Of a stretch of 64,000 nt of DNA, positions 54,854 through 63,902 are shown piece after piece. This stretch comes from Deltaproteobacteria bacterium (GTDB taxonomy: Bacteria; Desulfobacterota; Desulfobacteria; Desulfobacterales; Desulfosarcinaceae): contig JAKALP010000011.1 of NCBI GenBank assembly GCA_021824175.1, positions 1 to 64,000 on the forward strand, read 5' to 3'. Every line of letters starts with the position of its first letter. Within the stretch, counting starts at the first letter, position 1. Both the position numbers and the translations under genes were made by a program. The notes under the pieces were generated by a model. It did no database searches. It saw only the letters and a list, made by a program, of their open reading frames with translations, and was not told the DNA's origin.

Positions 54854-55573
54854 TTAACTCTTCTCACCGTGATCCGCCCACCCGAGGTAAGGCACGAACA
54901 GATGCCGAATCTCCTCCAAGGACTCCTCGATGGCGGTGGGCATCGATTTAGCGAACATATCCAGCAAAATAATGGCATTGACCATGGAGTCCTGCTGGCA
55001 GGCCGAGCGCAGTCTCTTTGCAAAGGCATGGTTGACGATTTGAATTTGGGCGTAGGTTTGGCTGAGCCTTTCAAAGATCAAATCGGGCGGATGCCCTTCA
55101 CGGCAAATAAAATATTGAGACAGCAAGTAGGTGGAGGTCGCGCGCCAAATCGTCTCCGCCATACTGGCAAAGGGCAGATGGAACCTTGCCATGGGCTTGA
55201 AGAAGGCTGTCAGCGGGCATCCGCTGGTGGCCATCAGCAGCCCCATCAATGAACACACCGCCCGTTGGACCGTAGTGGTGGTTGAAATGAGCCGTTCGGC
55301 CGTCACCACGACCACGGTCACTTCGTCATAAGACAGCAGCTGATCAAAATGCTCCACCAGACGCACCATGTTCACCGCGGCCGGGCAATGGGGCACTGAT
55401 GCGATATCCAACGGGCAATTGGGGCACTGCTTGACGCCCAGGCCAGCCCAGGCGGGCAGCATATCTGGTGGAGCATCCGTGGATTGCAAGGTCTTGGCGT
55501 CCAACATCACCTTGTGGGCATGGTTTTGCTCGCCTTCAATTTGAAAACGGTATTCAATTTCAATGGCAGCCAT
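54854..55573 (-). CDS. Hypothetical protein with conserved cysteines (paralogue 1)
   Basis: 239 residues, not recognised. It is a clear paralogue of the next gene upstream. Both share a Cys cluster, C-x2-C-x9-CP-x-AVN (here [20 protein letters not shown]), a fourth Cys in LMATSGCP, and the invariant [12 protein letters not shown]. Their N-terminus is a short beta-rich domain (IEYRFQIEG). The four Cys suggest a zinc or Fe-S site. No signal peptide or transmembrane segment. Arrangement in tandem with ~100 bases between. Confidence 0.75.
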   Translation of the reverse strand: MAAIEIEYRFQIEGEQNHAHKVMLDAKTLQSTDAPPDMLPAWAGLGVKQCPNCPLDIASVPHCPAAVNMVRLVEHFDQLLSYDEVTVVVVTAERLISTTTTVQRAVCSLMGLLMATSGCPLTAFFKPMARFHLPFASMAETIWRATSTYLLSQYFICREGHPPDLIFERLSQTYAQIQIVNHAFAKRLRSACQQDSMVNAIILLDMFAKSMPTAIEESLEEIRHLFVPYLGWADHGEKS

Positions 55574-55675
55574 TTGAAAGGATGGATCTCCCCATTACCC
55601 CTACCTTCTCACCCCAAGGGCGAGAGGGCGCGCTTGTTCAGGTGCATCGCGCCGTCCGGACAAACCCTGCTGCTC

Positions 55676-56386
55676 TTAATCCGCAAAACGTCCGGCAAAG
55701 ATATACTCCAGCCCACTGAGACTGTAATCGATCTCCATGGATAAAAACTGTGACAACGAGTGCAATGTTACAATGGCATTCTTATCGGCGTCTTCACTGC
55801 TGACGCTGTTGATGCGCGCCAGCAGTCCCTCATTGACCATCTGCACCTTGCGGTAGTGATTTTCCAGCGTCTTGAAATCAAACTTCATGCCTGGCTGGTC
55901 TTTGTACTTGAAGTACTGCGCCAGCAGGTACATGGATGCCGTACGCACGGTGGTTTCCTCGATGGTGGCGAAGGGCAGATGAAATCGCGCCATGGGTTTT
56001 AAGAATTCCATCACCGGGCAGTCGCTGGTGGCCATGATTACGCCGAAAATGGCCGACAACCCCTCCATCACCGATGTCTTCTTGAGATAGGTTCGTTCAG
56101 CGGTTTCACAAACCACGGTGCAGTCATGATAAGAAAATACGGTCTTGAAGGTTTGCACCAGCTCCATGATATTCACGGCAATGGGACAATTGGCGTTGTG
56201 GTCCGGCTGTAAAGGGCACTCACGGCACTGTTTGTGTTGCAACCGCACCCACTCCGGCGTGTCAGACAACTCCTCCGCTGGGATCAAGCTCAAGGTATCC
56301 GGATTCAAGGAAATCTTGTAATCCTTGACTGGGCCGTTCACAAACTGGAAATGGTAGTGAAATTGAAACGGACTCCGTTTAATCAT
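55676..56386 (-). CDS. Hypothetical protein with conserved cysteines (paralogue 2)
   Basis: 236 residues. Same architecture as its neighbour: HYHFQFVNGPVKDYKISLN, then KQCRECPLQPDHNANCPIAV, MATSDCPVMEF and [16 protein letters not shown]. The ATG at 56386 has AAGGAA five bases upstream; a start five codons earlier has none. The two proteins have diverged clearly and seem to be an old duplication. No recognised function. Confidence 0.8.
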   Translation of the reverse strand: MIKRSPFQFHYHFQFVNGPVKDYKISLNPDTLSLIPAEELSDTPEWVRLQHKQCRECPLQPDHNANCPIAVNIMELVQTFKTVFSYHDCTVVCETAERTYLKKTSVMEGLSAIFGVIMATSDCPVMEFLKPMARFHLPFATIEETTVRTASMYLLAQYFKYKDQPGMKFDFKTLENHYRKVQMVNEGLLARINSVSSEDADKNAIVTLHSLSQFLSMEIDYSLSGLEYIFAGRFAD

Positions 56387-56462
56387 AGCAGTTCCTTTCA
56401 TTCAGTACCTTGCCGGTAAGCGAGTTATCCGGGCATGTTCGGCTTTTCCCCATCATAAACTA

Positions 56463-56909
56463 TTATCGCTTCTGCTTGACCGCCTGCATCAAATTGCTGA
56501 CCGTCTCTTTGAGCTTCAGGTTCTGTTCCTTTAATGCCTTGATCTGCTCAATGTAACCGGCCTTGATCCCTTCCATCTCATCGCGGATCTTTTTTTCCTT
56601 CTCGACAAATTGGGCTTCCAATCTGACCTGCAGCTGCTCCAAAGCTCCCTGTTTGCGCTGGGCCGCGGCTTCCGCTTCGGCTATCACTTGTTGAGAGCGC
56701 CGATACCTTTGGGAAGCCTCTACTTTGCGTCGAAAGCCCCAGGAAGTAAATACTGCAATAATCAAGCCAGTAAGTGCCACCAGCCGTAAATAGAGGGCCA
56801 CGTTCAGACCTTCCAACCAACCAGGGAATTTTACCCGATCGGCTAAGGCCGCGAACACCACCAGCACCATAAGTGCCGTATAGCAAAGGATTTTGAAAAA
56901 TTTTCCCAT
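56463..56909 (-). CDS. Membrane protein with C-terminal coiled coil
   Basis: 148 residues, unknown. Two transmembrane helices (about 7-24 and 38-56) precede a cytoplasmic coiled coil of about 85 residues rich in Glu, Lys, Gln and Arg (EASQRYRRSQQVIAEAEAAA onward). Short and simple; possibly an anchor or spacer protein. It lies 38 bases downstream of the LolC-type gene, so likely in the same operon. Confidence 0.7.
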   Translation of the reverse strand: MGKFFKILCYTALMVLVVFAALADRVKFPGWLEGLNVALYLRLVALTGLIIAVFTSWGFRRKVEASQRYRRSQQVIAEAEAAAQRKQGALEQLQVRLEAQFVEKEKKIRDEMEGIKAGYIEQIKALKEQNLKLKETVSNLMQAVKQKR

Positions 56910-56946
56910 AGCCCCTTAGCCTATTGACTTAAATGCTCAGAAAGCA

Positions 56947-58173
56947 TCATCCATAGCGAATGCCATCCACCGGCTTCATTTTGGCGGCCTTGGAGGCCGG
57001 ATAAAATGAAGCCAAGATGCAAATACCCAGTGTCCCCAGAAAAATCACCGCCAAATCCACCACGGTGATTTTCACCGGCAGGCTGGTCAAGAAATACACA
57101 TTTCCCGGCAACTCGATAAATGGATATTTTGCCAATATCAAACAGACAAAGAACCCGCCACACGCCCCCAGACCAATGCCCACCAAGCCAATCACCATGC
57201 CTTTTTGCAAAAAAATGGACCGGATGCTGCGTTGGCTGGCGCCCATGACCCGCAAAATGGCGATGTCCTTGACCTTCTCCTTGATCATGATGATCAGGGC
57301 GCTGGCGATGTTAAAGGCCGCCACGACAATAATCAATGTCAGGATCACATACATCATGAGTTTTTGCAGCCGCAGCATGGAGAAGAGGTTGTAGTGCATC
57401 TGCTTCCAATTTCTGGCCCAATATTGAAGCCCCAGGGTCCCCAGAATCTCGCCGCTGACCGTCTCCACATCATCGACGTTTTGGACTTTTACTTCGATCC
57501 CGGTGGCTAAGTCGCCGCACCCCACCATCTGTTGCAGCCGATGGATATTCATAAACCCCATGACGCCATCATATTGATGCATGCCCGTATCGTATAGCCC
57601 GACCACCTTCAGCCGCCACATCTTGGGAACCATTCGGGCATCGGCGCTCTCCGATCCCACCACCATGATCATCAAACCTTCGCCGACTTTGGCATGGACC
57701 TTTTCAGCCAAAACTCGGCCCAGGACAATGCCAGCTTCCTGTTGGGCGCTGGAATCATCGGTGAGAAGTTGCCCAAGACTGCGCTTACCCTCAAGATTCA
57801 CCTGCACGGTGCTGCGCTGCGGATCAATTCCCTTGAGCACAATGGCCGACAACCCCGCGGGTGAACGCACCATGCCCTGGGCATTTACATAGGGCGCGGC
57901 CGAAGTCACCCCAGGAACCTTTTCAATCAACTTGATATCTTTTTGGTAGTCACTGATCCATTCATTGAACCGCATGACCACGATATGCGCTTCGATGCCC
58001 AGAATGCGCCGTTTCAGTTCAGATTGAAAACCGGTCATCACGGCAATTACTACAATCAGAACCATCACCCCGACAGCGACGCCCAGGGTGGCCAGTACCG
58101 TGATCAGGGGGACCAATTTGCGCTGGCTCTTGATCTTCAAAAACCGCTGCGCCACAAAACTTTCAAAAGACAT
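56947..58173 (-). CDS. lolC: LolC/LolE-type lipoprotein-releasing permease
   Basis: 408 residues. An N-terminal TM segment (about 25-50: LVPLITVLATLGVAVGVMVL) is followed by a large periplasmic MacB-like region (FNEWISDYQKDIKLIEKVPG), then three C-terminal TM helices (MMYVILTLIIVVAAFNIASA; and two more to the end). It fits the FtsX-like permease of the LolCDE complex, which lifts mature lipoproteins off the inner membrane. The ATPase LolD is not in the window. The LolC/LolE distinction is not resolved. Confidence 0.88.
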   Translation of the reverse strand: MSFESFVAQRFLKIKSQRKLVPLITVLATLGVAVGVMVLIVVIAVMTGFQSELKRRILGIEAHIVVMRFNEWISDYQKDIKLIEKVPGVTSAAPYVNAQGMVRSPAGLSAIVLKGIDPQRSTVQVNLEGKRSLGQLLTDDSSAQQEAGIVLGRVLAEKVHAKVGEGLMIMVVGSESADARMVPKMWRLKVVGLYDTGMHQYDGVMGFMNIHRLQQMVGCGDLATGIEVKVQNVDDVETVSGEILGTLGLQYWARNWKQMHYNLFSMLRLQKLMMYVILTLIIVVAAFNIASALIIMIKEKVKDIAILRVMGASQRSIRSIFLQKGMVIGLVGIGLGACGGFFVCLILAKYPFIELPGNVYFLTSLPVKITVVDLAVIFLGTLGICILASFYPASKAAKMKPVDGIRYG

Positions 58174-58250
58174 AATTACTTTTCCAACTCAAATTCGCTA
58201 CAAAAGCTGCGCCAGCAGCTTGTCGTCATGGGCATTTAAGACAAGGCGAC

Positions 58251-58389
58251 AAGCTACCTCAAATAAAAATTTTGGGTCAAAATCGAGTTGGAGGCGAATT
58301 TCGAACCGCAGACATACTCATGTATTTCGAGGATTTAAAATTTGCCTCCAACAAAGAGTTTAGGCCAAAAGCTTATTTTGAGGTAGCTC
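58251..58389. repeat. Long palindromic repeat, family A, full copy with changed arms
   Basis: AGCTACCTCAAATAA (58252-58266) faces the inverse TTATTTTGAGGTAGCT (about 58373-58388). The core GGAGGCGAATTTCGAACC and its partner GGATTTAAAATTTGCCTCC match copy 2. The arms differ from copy 2 (GCTACCTC instead of GCCATCTC) but both arms changed together, so the palindrome is preserved. Confidence 0.9.
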
Positions 58390-58419
58390 ACAATAAAGTG
58401 CAATACCATGCCGTCGCGC

Positions 58420-58890
58420 TTACTTCAGCCTCGGCGGGTAGGGTCCGGGTTTGGACCCGGCGATTTCCACGGCGCCGGCTGCTTTTTCAAAAAATACAGG
58501 AGAACCCGCGTCTCCAACAATCGCATACATATATCCCGAGTGCCGCAAATCATCCAGGGCTGATCTGAGCAATGCTCGCCCCACACCTTGGCCTCGCCAA
58601 GGATCGACCACACCAATAGGCCCCACAAAATTCTTAAAGGTACAGTTGACGCAGCAAAAACCAGCCAGACCCCCCTCGTGAACAGCCACATAACAACCGA
58701 TAGGGTGCTGTCCAAAGGCTGCGGCGCACTCCTGTGCCCACATGGGATTGAAGCAGGCTGCAATCCATTGCGTGACTTGATTCTGCTCATAGGCCATGGG
58801 CCTGCGGATGATGATGTCGAGAGCTCCAAGGTGTTGGATCTCTATCTGCCGATGCGGCAGCGCATACAGTTTGATCAGCATATCGGCCAT
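58420..58890 (-). CDS. GNAT-family N-acetyltransferase
   Basis: 156 residues. Acyl-CoA motif A is VVDPWRGQGVGRALLRSAL, preceded by the beta-4 strand VAVHEGGLAGFCCV. An acetyltransferase of unknown substrate. The ATG at 58890 has GAGGGAA upstream; a longer frame begins 11 codons before. The N-terminal ~30 residues are unlike typical GNATs. Alone on this strand, with the family-A repeat downstream. Confidence 0.85.
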   Translation of the reverse strand: MADMLIKLYALPHRQIEIQHLGALDIIIRRPMAYEQNQVTQWIAACFNPMWAQECAAAFGQHPIGCYVAVHEGGLAGFCCVNCTFKNFVGPIGVVDPWRGQGVGRALLRSALDDLRHSGYMYAIVGDAGSPVFFEKAAGAVEIAGSKPGPYPPRLK

Positions 58891-59175
58891 GGTAATTCCC
58901 TCTTCAATGTAACTTATTAACAATAAATGATTTTTGGCACAAGGGCGAATTCACGGCGCTGTTGTCGGATCATGCTGGAAATCGATACCGGTCAATCGCC
59001 AGGGTCTGCCATCCCACCTGGTGCCATCAAAGAAAGAGCGTGGATTTTTCGGATCATGAGTTGCATGCGCTACACGTTATGGCATTGACAATCGGAGCAA
59101 TCTGGCGCACAAGTTTCAATAGCGTTACCGGTAACCCGCAAGCCAATCCAACTCATCAAGCGAGGTCCACGGCTT

Positions 59176-59409
59176 ATGGCCACACTCAAAGAACGTCGCC
59201 GCACTGACAAAGAGCGCCAAAAACGATGGCGTCTGCGCCAGCGCGAAAAGGGCAAAAAGCAGATCTCGGCCATGTTGAGCCTCAAGGCCCAAATCATCCT
59301 AAACCGTGAAAAACGGCGCACCCATTCCACGACTTCGGATGTCATCGAGCGAGCGGTTCTTCAGTTGGCCGAGGCACCCAAAGACGCCAAGCCCCAAGAG
59401 CCAGCATAA
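59176..59409 (+). CDS. Small basic protein, possible ribbon-helix-helix
   Basis: 77 residues. A very basic N-terminus (KERRRTDKERQKRWRLRQRE) precedes a KQISAMLSLKAQIILNREKR strand-helix and a second helix (HSTTSDVIERAVLQL), resembling a ribbon-helix-helix DNA-binding unit. A plausible AGGT site is upstream. Too small to be sure; could be an antitoxin-like repressor, but no toxin is adjacent. Confidence 0.5.
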   Translation: MATLKERRRTDKERQKRWRLRQREKGKKQISAMLSLKAQIILNREKRRTHSTTSDVIERAVLQLAEAPKDAKPQEPA

Positions 59410-59539
59410 GCACACAGCGAAACAACTTCGATAGGAAACTATTCGAACAGCCATTTTCACTTCGACCGCACCTTTACATTCAAGGGGCTTTATGCCATCA
59501 TTGCACCCGTTGTTGGCGCAGCCCCAGGAATTTAAAGCC

Positions 59540-59863
59540 ATGGCCGATATCAATGACATTGTATTGATTTATGTAGAAGATAAGCCCCAGGCGTTTGCCC
59601 GTATTGAGGATATTGAGCCTGACATCAAAAAGGGATGGTATCACGTCCATTTGCTTCTGCTTCAAATCCCGCTGGTGGCCGTCACCTGGATTTTACGGGA
59701 TGCCTACATCAATGGCGAAACATTCACCATGGAAGGCAAGCCCATGCGCCTGGAGCGCGTGGAAAGCCCCAAGCCCAAGGCCAAACCCCAAGACAAAACA
59801 TCCCCGAATAACAGCCCCAAACAGGGCAAGGTGATCTCCCTCACCGATCTGAAAAAGAAGTAA
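59540..59863 (+). CDS. Conserved small hypothetical protein
   Basis: 107 residues. The body (ADINDIVLIYVEDKPQAFAR, DIKKGWYHVHLLLLQIPLVA, VTWILRDAYINGETFTMEG) looks like a small beta barrel; the tail is Pro/Lys-rich. The ATG at 59540 has AGGA upstream. Its stop codon TAA is followed at once by the ATG of the DUF1848 gene, so translation is probably coupled. No function is assigned. Confidence 0.75.
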   Translation: MADINDIVLIYVEDKPQAFARIEDIEPDIKKGWYHVHLLLLQIPLVAVTWILRDAYINGETFTMEGKPMRLERVESPKPKAKPQDKTSPNNSPKQGKVISLTDLKKK

Positions 59864-60736
59864 ATGCCAAGGATTGTCTTATCGGCCTCACGACGTACCG
59901 ATATCCCCGCGTTTTATATGCCCTGGTTCATGGCTCAGCTCGAAAAGGGCCATTTTGAAATGGTGAACCCCTATACCCACCAAATCACCTGTCTACCGGC
60001 GCAGCCGGATGGCATTCACACCATCGTGTTTTGGTCCAAGAATTTTGGCCCTTTCCTGGATGGCGCGTACGGCCGACGTTTGACTCAAATGGGGTACCAT
60101 CTTTTTTTCAACTTCACCATCAACTCACCTCACGCAATCCTGGAACCAGGGGTCCCGCCGTTGACGGCGCGGTTGGAACAGTTGCACCGTTTGGCTCACT
60201 CCTTCGGCCCGGCAGCCGTGCAGTGGCGTCTGGACCCGATCTGCTACTTCGAAGTCGCAACGGGCCAATCCCAAGACAATCTGGCGCATTTTGAGGTCAT
60301 TGCCGAACACGCGGCCAAAGCGGGAGTTACCCTCTGCATCACAAGCTTCGTGGACCTTTACAGCAAAGTACGGCGCCGCGCGGCAGGATCAGATCTGCGC
60401 TGGATCGATCCGCCGATGCCGGAAAAAATTGAACGGATTGAACGCTTGGCCCATCATCTGGGCATCCTGGGAATTCAACTGCACTTGTGTTGCGAAAAGG
60501 AGTTGCTGGCGGCACTGCCCAAGGAGAGCAAGGTGCGAGGCGCGGCCTGCATACCCAACCACCGCCTGGCCGAGCTATACGGGCCGGATATTTCCCTGGC
60601 CAGGGATACCGGCCAACGTGCGGCCGCCGGTTGTGGCTGTCGTATATCCAAAGACATCGGCAATTATCGGTTGCACCCCTGCCACCACAATTGCCTCTTT
60701 TGCTACGCCAATCCGCAAGCGGATCACCTGTCATGA
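59864..60736 (+). CDS. DUF1848 family protein
   Basis: 290 residues. The DUF1848 signature ISASRRTDIPAFY-type start (here LSASRRTDIPAFYMPWFMAQ) and TIVFWSKNFGPFL are clear. The C-terminal end carries a cysteine cluster, CGCRISKDIGNY, HPCHHNCLFCYAN, consistent with an Fe-S site. A SAM-radical-like TIM barrel has been suggested for the family. Start directly after the preceding stop; the following dus gene overlaps by ATGA. The coupling with a tRNA-modifying enzyme hints at an RNA-related role, but this is inference. Confidence 0.88.
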   Translation: MPRIVLSASRRTDIPAFYMPWFMAQLEKGHFEMVNPYTHQITCLPAQPDGIHTIVFWSKNFGPFLDGAYGRRLTQMGYHLFFNFTINSPHAILEPGVPPLTARLEQLHRLAHSFGPAAVQWRLDPICYFEVATGQSQDNLAHFEVIAEHAAKAGVTLCITSFVDLYSKVRRRAAGSDLRWIDPPMPEKIERIERLAHHLGILGIQLHLCCEKELLAALPKESKVRGAACIPNHRLAELYGPDISLARDTGQRAAAGCGCRISKDIGNYRLHPCHHNCLFCYANPQADHLS

Positions 60737-61710
60737 AAATCGGCCCCATCGAGTTGAGCAATCCCACGGTATTCGCTCCCCTGGCCGGCATCACCAACCT
60801 GCCCATGCGTCTGCTGGCCAAAGCCGCGGGTTGCGCTCTGGTTTACTCCGAGATGGTCAGCGCCAATGGTTTGGCCCATGGCGCGGCCAAGACGCGGCAA
60901 CTGTTGGCCAGCACCCCTGCTGAAAAGCCGCTCAATATCCAGATCTTCGGCAGCGATCCGGCCATGATGGCCGAGGCCGCCCGTCAGGTCGAAGCCAGCG
61001 GCGCGCAGATGGTGGATATTAATTGTGGGTGCGCGGTCAAAAAGATTCTGAAATGCAATTCGGGCGTGGCGCTCATGCGCGAACCGCGCCAGGCCGAAGC
61101 CGTCATCCGCGCGGTACGGGCCGCAATCAAAATTCCTTTGACCATCAAAATCCGGACTGGCTGGGACCCCTCGGGAAATGAGGCCCTGGAAATGGCGCGT
61201 ATCGCCCAGGATAATGGCGTGAACGCCATTGCCGTGCACCCCCGCACGGCCAAACAGGCATTTACCGGCCACGCCGATTGGACGTTGATCGGCCGGATAA
61301 AAACGCTGGTCCGCATCCCGGTCATCGGCAACGGCGACATCGCCCGCGCCTCCGATGCCCTGCGCATGCTGACCGAAACCGGCTGCGACGCGGTGATGGT
61401 GGGCCGTGCGGCCGTGGGCAACCCATTTATCTTTGCTCAAATTATTGACGTGCTGGCGGACCGGACACCCCGCGAAGCCAGCATTCCCGAGCGTTTAGTA
61501 GTCATGGAAGAATATATCAATGCCACGGTGGCGTATTTGGGGGAAAAAGCGGCCTGCTTTATGCTGCGCAGCCGCCTGGGCTGGTTTGCCAAAGGACTGC
61601 CCCAGGCCAGTCAGTTCCGCAACGCCATTCGGCAGGTCCGTTCCAAGGAAGAGTGCCTGGGATTGCTGGAGAAATTTCGCCAAGCAATCGTGGAGAAGTA
61701 CGAAAGCTGA
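60733..61710 (+). CDS. dusB: tRNA-dihydrouridine synthase (DusB type)
   Basis: Reduces uridine to dihydrouridine in the tRNA D-loop with FMN and NADPH. 325 residues. Begins LSNPTVFAPLAGITNLPMRL; the catalytic Cys is in DINCGCAVKKI (Cys about 98). FMN/substrate positions include IKIRTGWDPS, VHPRTAKQAF, IPVIGNGDIA and AVMVGRAAVGNPF. ATGA overlap with DUF1848. The frame could be extended far upstream but only within the preceding gene. Confidence 0.95.
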   Translation: MKIGPIELSNPTVFAPLAGITNLPMRLLAKAAGCALVYSEMVSANGLAHGAAKTRQLLASTPAEKPLNIQIFGSDPAMMAEAARQVEASGAQMVDINCGCAVKKILKCNSGVALMREPRQAEAVIRAVRAAIKIPLTIKIRTGWDPSGNEALEMARIAQDNGVNAIAVHPRTAKQAFTGHADWTLIGRIKTLVRIPVIGNGDIARASDALRMLTETGCDAVMVGRAAVGNPFIFAQIIDVLADRTPREASIPERLVVMEEYINATVAYLGEKAACFMLRSRLGWFAKGLPQASQFRNAIRQVRSKEECLGLLEKFRQAIVEKYES

Positions 61711-61724
61711 AGATTTACACCTTT

Positions 61725-62582
61725 TTATGATTTTGGCCGGATGGCGTAACGAATAAAATACTCGCTACGATGTTTCAAGGGAATGACAGCCACGCGCGCG
61801 ATTAAATCTTTCAAGCTGGCCGTTTGACCATCATAGAGACCGAATATGGCTTCGTCCATATTGGTGCCAGCTTCCATCTGCTCCTGGAATAATGCCAGCG
61901 CAAAAATGGTCTCGGTAGTCGACTTTCCTTCCGCGGCCACATGGGCCCGCAGCCGAATGCCTTTGGCCATTTCATCTTTGCTGGGGAAGACAATCATCTC
62001 ATTGGTCCTCAGCGCATTGTCGTTTTTCAGCCGGCTGGGGATTAAGCGGGCCACGCCCAAATCTTCCGTAATAATGTACACCGCGATACGGCAGTCATGG
62101 CTGGACCGTATCTGAAGCCGCATCTCTTCGCCGTCGGCATACACAGACTTGTCCAGGGATAGTGAAAGCTTCATATTCGCTTCTGGGTCGCTCACGGTTT
62201 GGCAAACGGCCGCTTTTGCTTTCACGGTGTACACAGGTTGTTTGGTGGTTTCTCCATCCTTGCTCCCATTGGTCATATTTTCTTCCAAAATATCGATAGT
62301 CTCGATTTTAACAAAGGGAATGGTATTCGAAGCTCCTCCATTCAAATGAAAGCCCGCCAGCAATGTATCCAATGTCCATTGTTCCAACGATTGGCTGACG
62401 GCCGCCAATCCCGCGGCTTTGACTGCGGTATCGCGGGCCTTGGCCCGGTCATCGCCCACAACGAAAGCGGCCCCCTCTCCCTTGAACCAATTGGTTTCGC
62501 AAGCATAACCGCTACCATGGTTCCAGGCCAATATCAGTAGTACGAAGCAAAGGACAACCGCCAGAAGAGTTTTAGGATTCAT
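61725..62582 (-). CDS. Secreted DUF4384 domain protein
   Basis: 285 residues with a signal peptide (about 5-26). The C-terminal half is a DUF4384 domain (LSLDKSVYADGEEMRLQIRS, CRIAVYIITEDLGVARLIPS, NEMIVFPSKDEMAKGIRLRA), a beta-sandwich often seen in envelope proteins next to kinases or peptidases. The N-terminal ~120 residues resemble LPP20/flagellar-assembly-type lipoproteins (AVKAAGLAAVSQSLEQWTLD). Convergent with dusB, 14 bases apart. Confidence 0.8.
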   Translation of the reverse strand: MNPKTLLAVVLCFVLLILAWNHGSGYACETNWFKGEGAAFVVGDDRAKARDTAVKAAGLAAVSQSLEQWTLDTLLAGFHLNGGASNTIPFVKIETIDILEENMTNGSKDGETTKQPVYTVKAKAAVCQTVSDPEANMKLSLSLDKSVYADGEEMRLQIRSSHDCRIAVYIITEDLGVARLIPSRLKNDNALRTNEMIVFPSKDEMAKGIRLRAHVAAEGKSTTETIFALALFQEQMEAGTNMDEAIFGLYDGQTASLKDLIARVAVIPLKHRSEYFIRYAIRPKS

Positions 62583-62656
62583 ATAATTTCAGCCGACCAC
62601 CCGTTTTTCTTTGATCCCGGTGAATGTCTATAAACACCGCCAATTGGGTTTGAAAT

Positions 62657-63868
62657 TCATAAATTAGTTGAAGCATTTTGCCGTTGCCCCTTCAGATACA
62701 TGGCTTGAATTTGGGGCAATTCAAGAAGTGCTTCCCCTGGACTGCCGGGGATCACGATAAAATCAGCCACCTGGCCGGGAAGTAATTCGCCGCTGCGATT
62801 CAGCCTCATTAAATTGGCGACATTGGCCGTAGCACAATGTATGGCAACTTCCAGGGGCAAACCGGCCGCCATCAACAGCTTGAGTTCCTGCCAGGCGCTA
62901 ACGCCGTGATCAACTCCCAAACCACCAGCATCCGTGCCCAAGGCAATGGTAACGCCCCACTGATGCGCCTTGCTGATCTGGTCCACCTGATGTTCCAGGG
63001 TGCGGTGGGCGACGTCGCGCTGGGCAGCGGTCAAGCCGGGCGCCTGGGCAAAAGCCTCCATGGGCATGACGGTGGGGACCCATACCGTACCGTGATCAGC
63101 CATGCGCTTCAAATTATCATGGCCCATAAAATAGCCGTGCTCGATGGAATCGCAACCCGCTTCAACGGCCAGGCGCACCGCGGCCTCGCCGTTGGCATGC
63201 ACCATGACCGGAAGCATTTGGTCATGGGCCCATGCCACCAGTGCTTGAAGTTCTTCCCGGCCAAATTGAGGGCGGCTTTGCTCTCCAAACCGATCAATGC
63301 TGTTGATACCCGATTGCATCAGCTTGACATGATCGATGCCTTCTCGACGCAAGCTCAATGCCTGCGCGGGCGAGACATTGTCCGGCAGGGCGCGGCCAAC
63401 GATTTTGCCGTAGCGGCCTTTGACATGCCAGGCCCAGCAGGTTGCGGCCACATGCACCGGCGCGACAGCGGATAAGAATTTATGCTGCTTGCATCGCAAC
63501 ACAGCCCCATCGCGGTCGCCGCCGTCGCGCACGGCCGCAACGCCATAGCGCCAGTGCTGCTCCAAATGTTTTATAATGACGGCTTGGGCTTGAACAGAGC
63601 TTTGCTCCAATTGGGCTGAACGGACATTGGGATCTACACTGCCTGAAAACACCAGATGCACATGGGCATCCATTAACGGCGGCAACACGGTGGCGTTGGA
63701 GAAATCCAAGGCCATGGATTGAGCGGGGTGCCACGGTTCAATGGAAGCAATACGGTCGGCACGGATCACAAGAACCATATCCTTTTGGGCGGGTCCACCC
63801 AGCCCATCGATGAGCCAGCCAACCCGAACCCGCTGTTCTCCATCTGCATTCATGAATGATGACGGCAT
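62657..63868 (-). CDS. Amidohydrolase family protein
   Basis: 403 residues, metal-dependent hydrolase of the imidazolonepropionase-like/prolidase group. Metal ligands: His-x-His in MDAHVHLVFSG, a Lys in DHVKLMQSG (bridging candidate), MVHANGEAAV, SIEHGYFMG, and ALGTDAGGLG (Asp). Acts on a cyclic amide or dipeptide; the actual substrate is unknown. The ATG at 63868 follows GGAAG; a GTG four codons upstream is possible. Only 34 bases separate it from the next gene upstream on the same strand. Confidence 0.88.
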   Translation of the reverse strand: MPSSFMNADGEQRVRVGWLIDGLGGPAQKDMVLVIRADRIASIEPWHPAQSMALDFSNATVLPPLMDAHVHLVFSGSVDPNVRSAQLEQSSVQAQAVIIKHLEQHWRYGVAAVRDGGDRDGAVLRCKQHKFLSAVAPVHVAATCWAWHVKGRYGKIVGRALPDNVSPAQALSLRREGIDHVKLMQSGINSIDRFGEQSRPQFGREELQALVAWAHDQMLPVMVHANGEAAVRLAVEAGCDSIEHGYFMGHDNLKRMADHGTVWVPTVMPMEAFAQAPGLTAAQRDVAHRTLEHQVDQISKAHQWGVTIALGTDAGGLGVDHGVSAWQELKLLMAAGLPLEVAIHCATANVANLMRLNRSGELLPGQVADFIVIPGSPGEALLELPQIQAMYLKGQRQNASTNL

Positions 63869-63902
63869 CTTTACTTCCACTTTCCGCCTTTTACCATATG
63901 CC

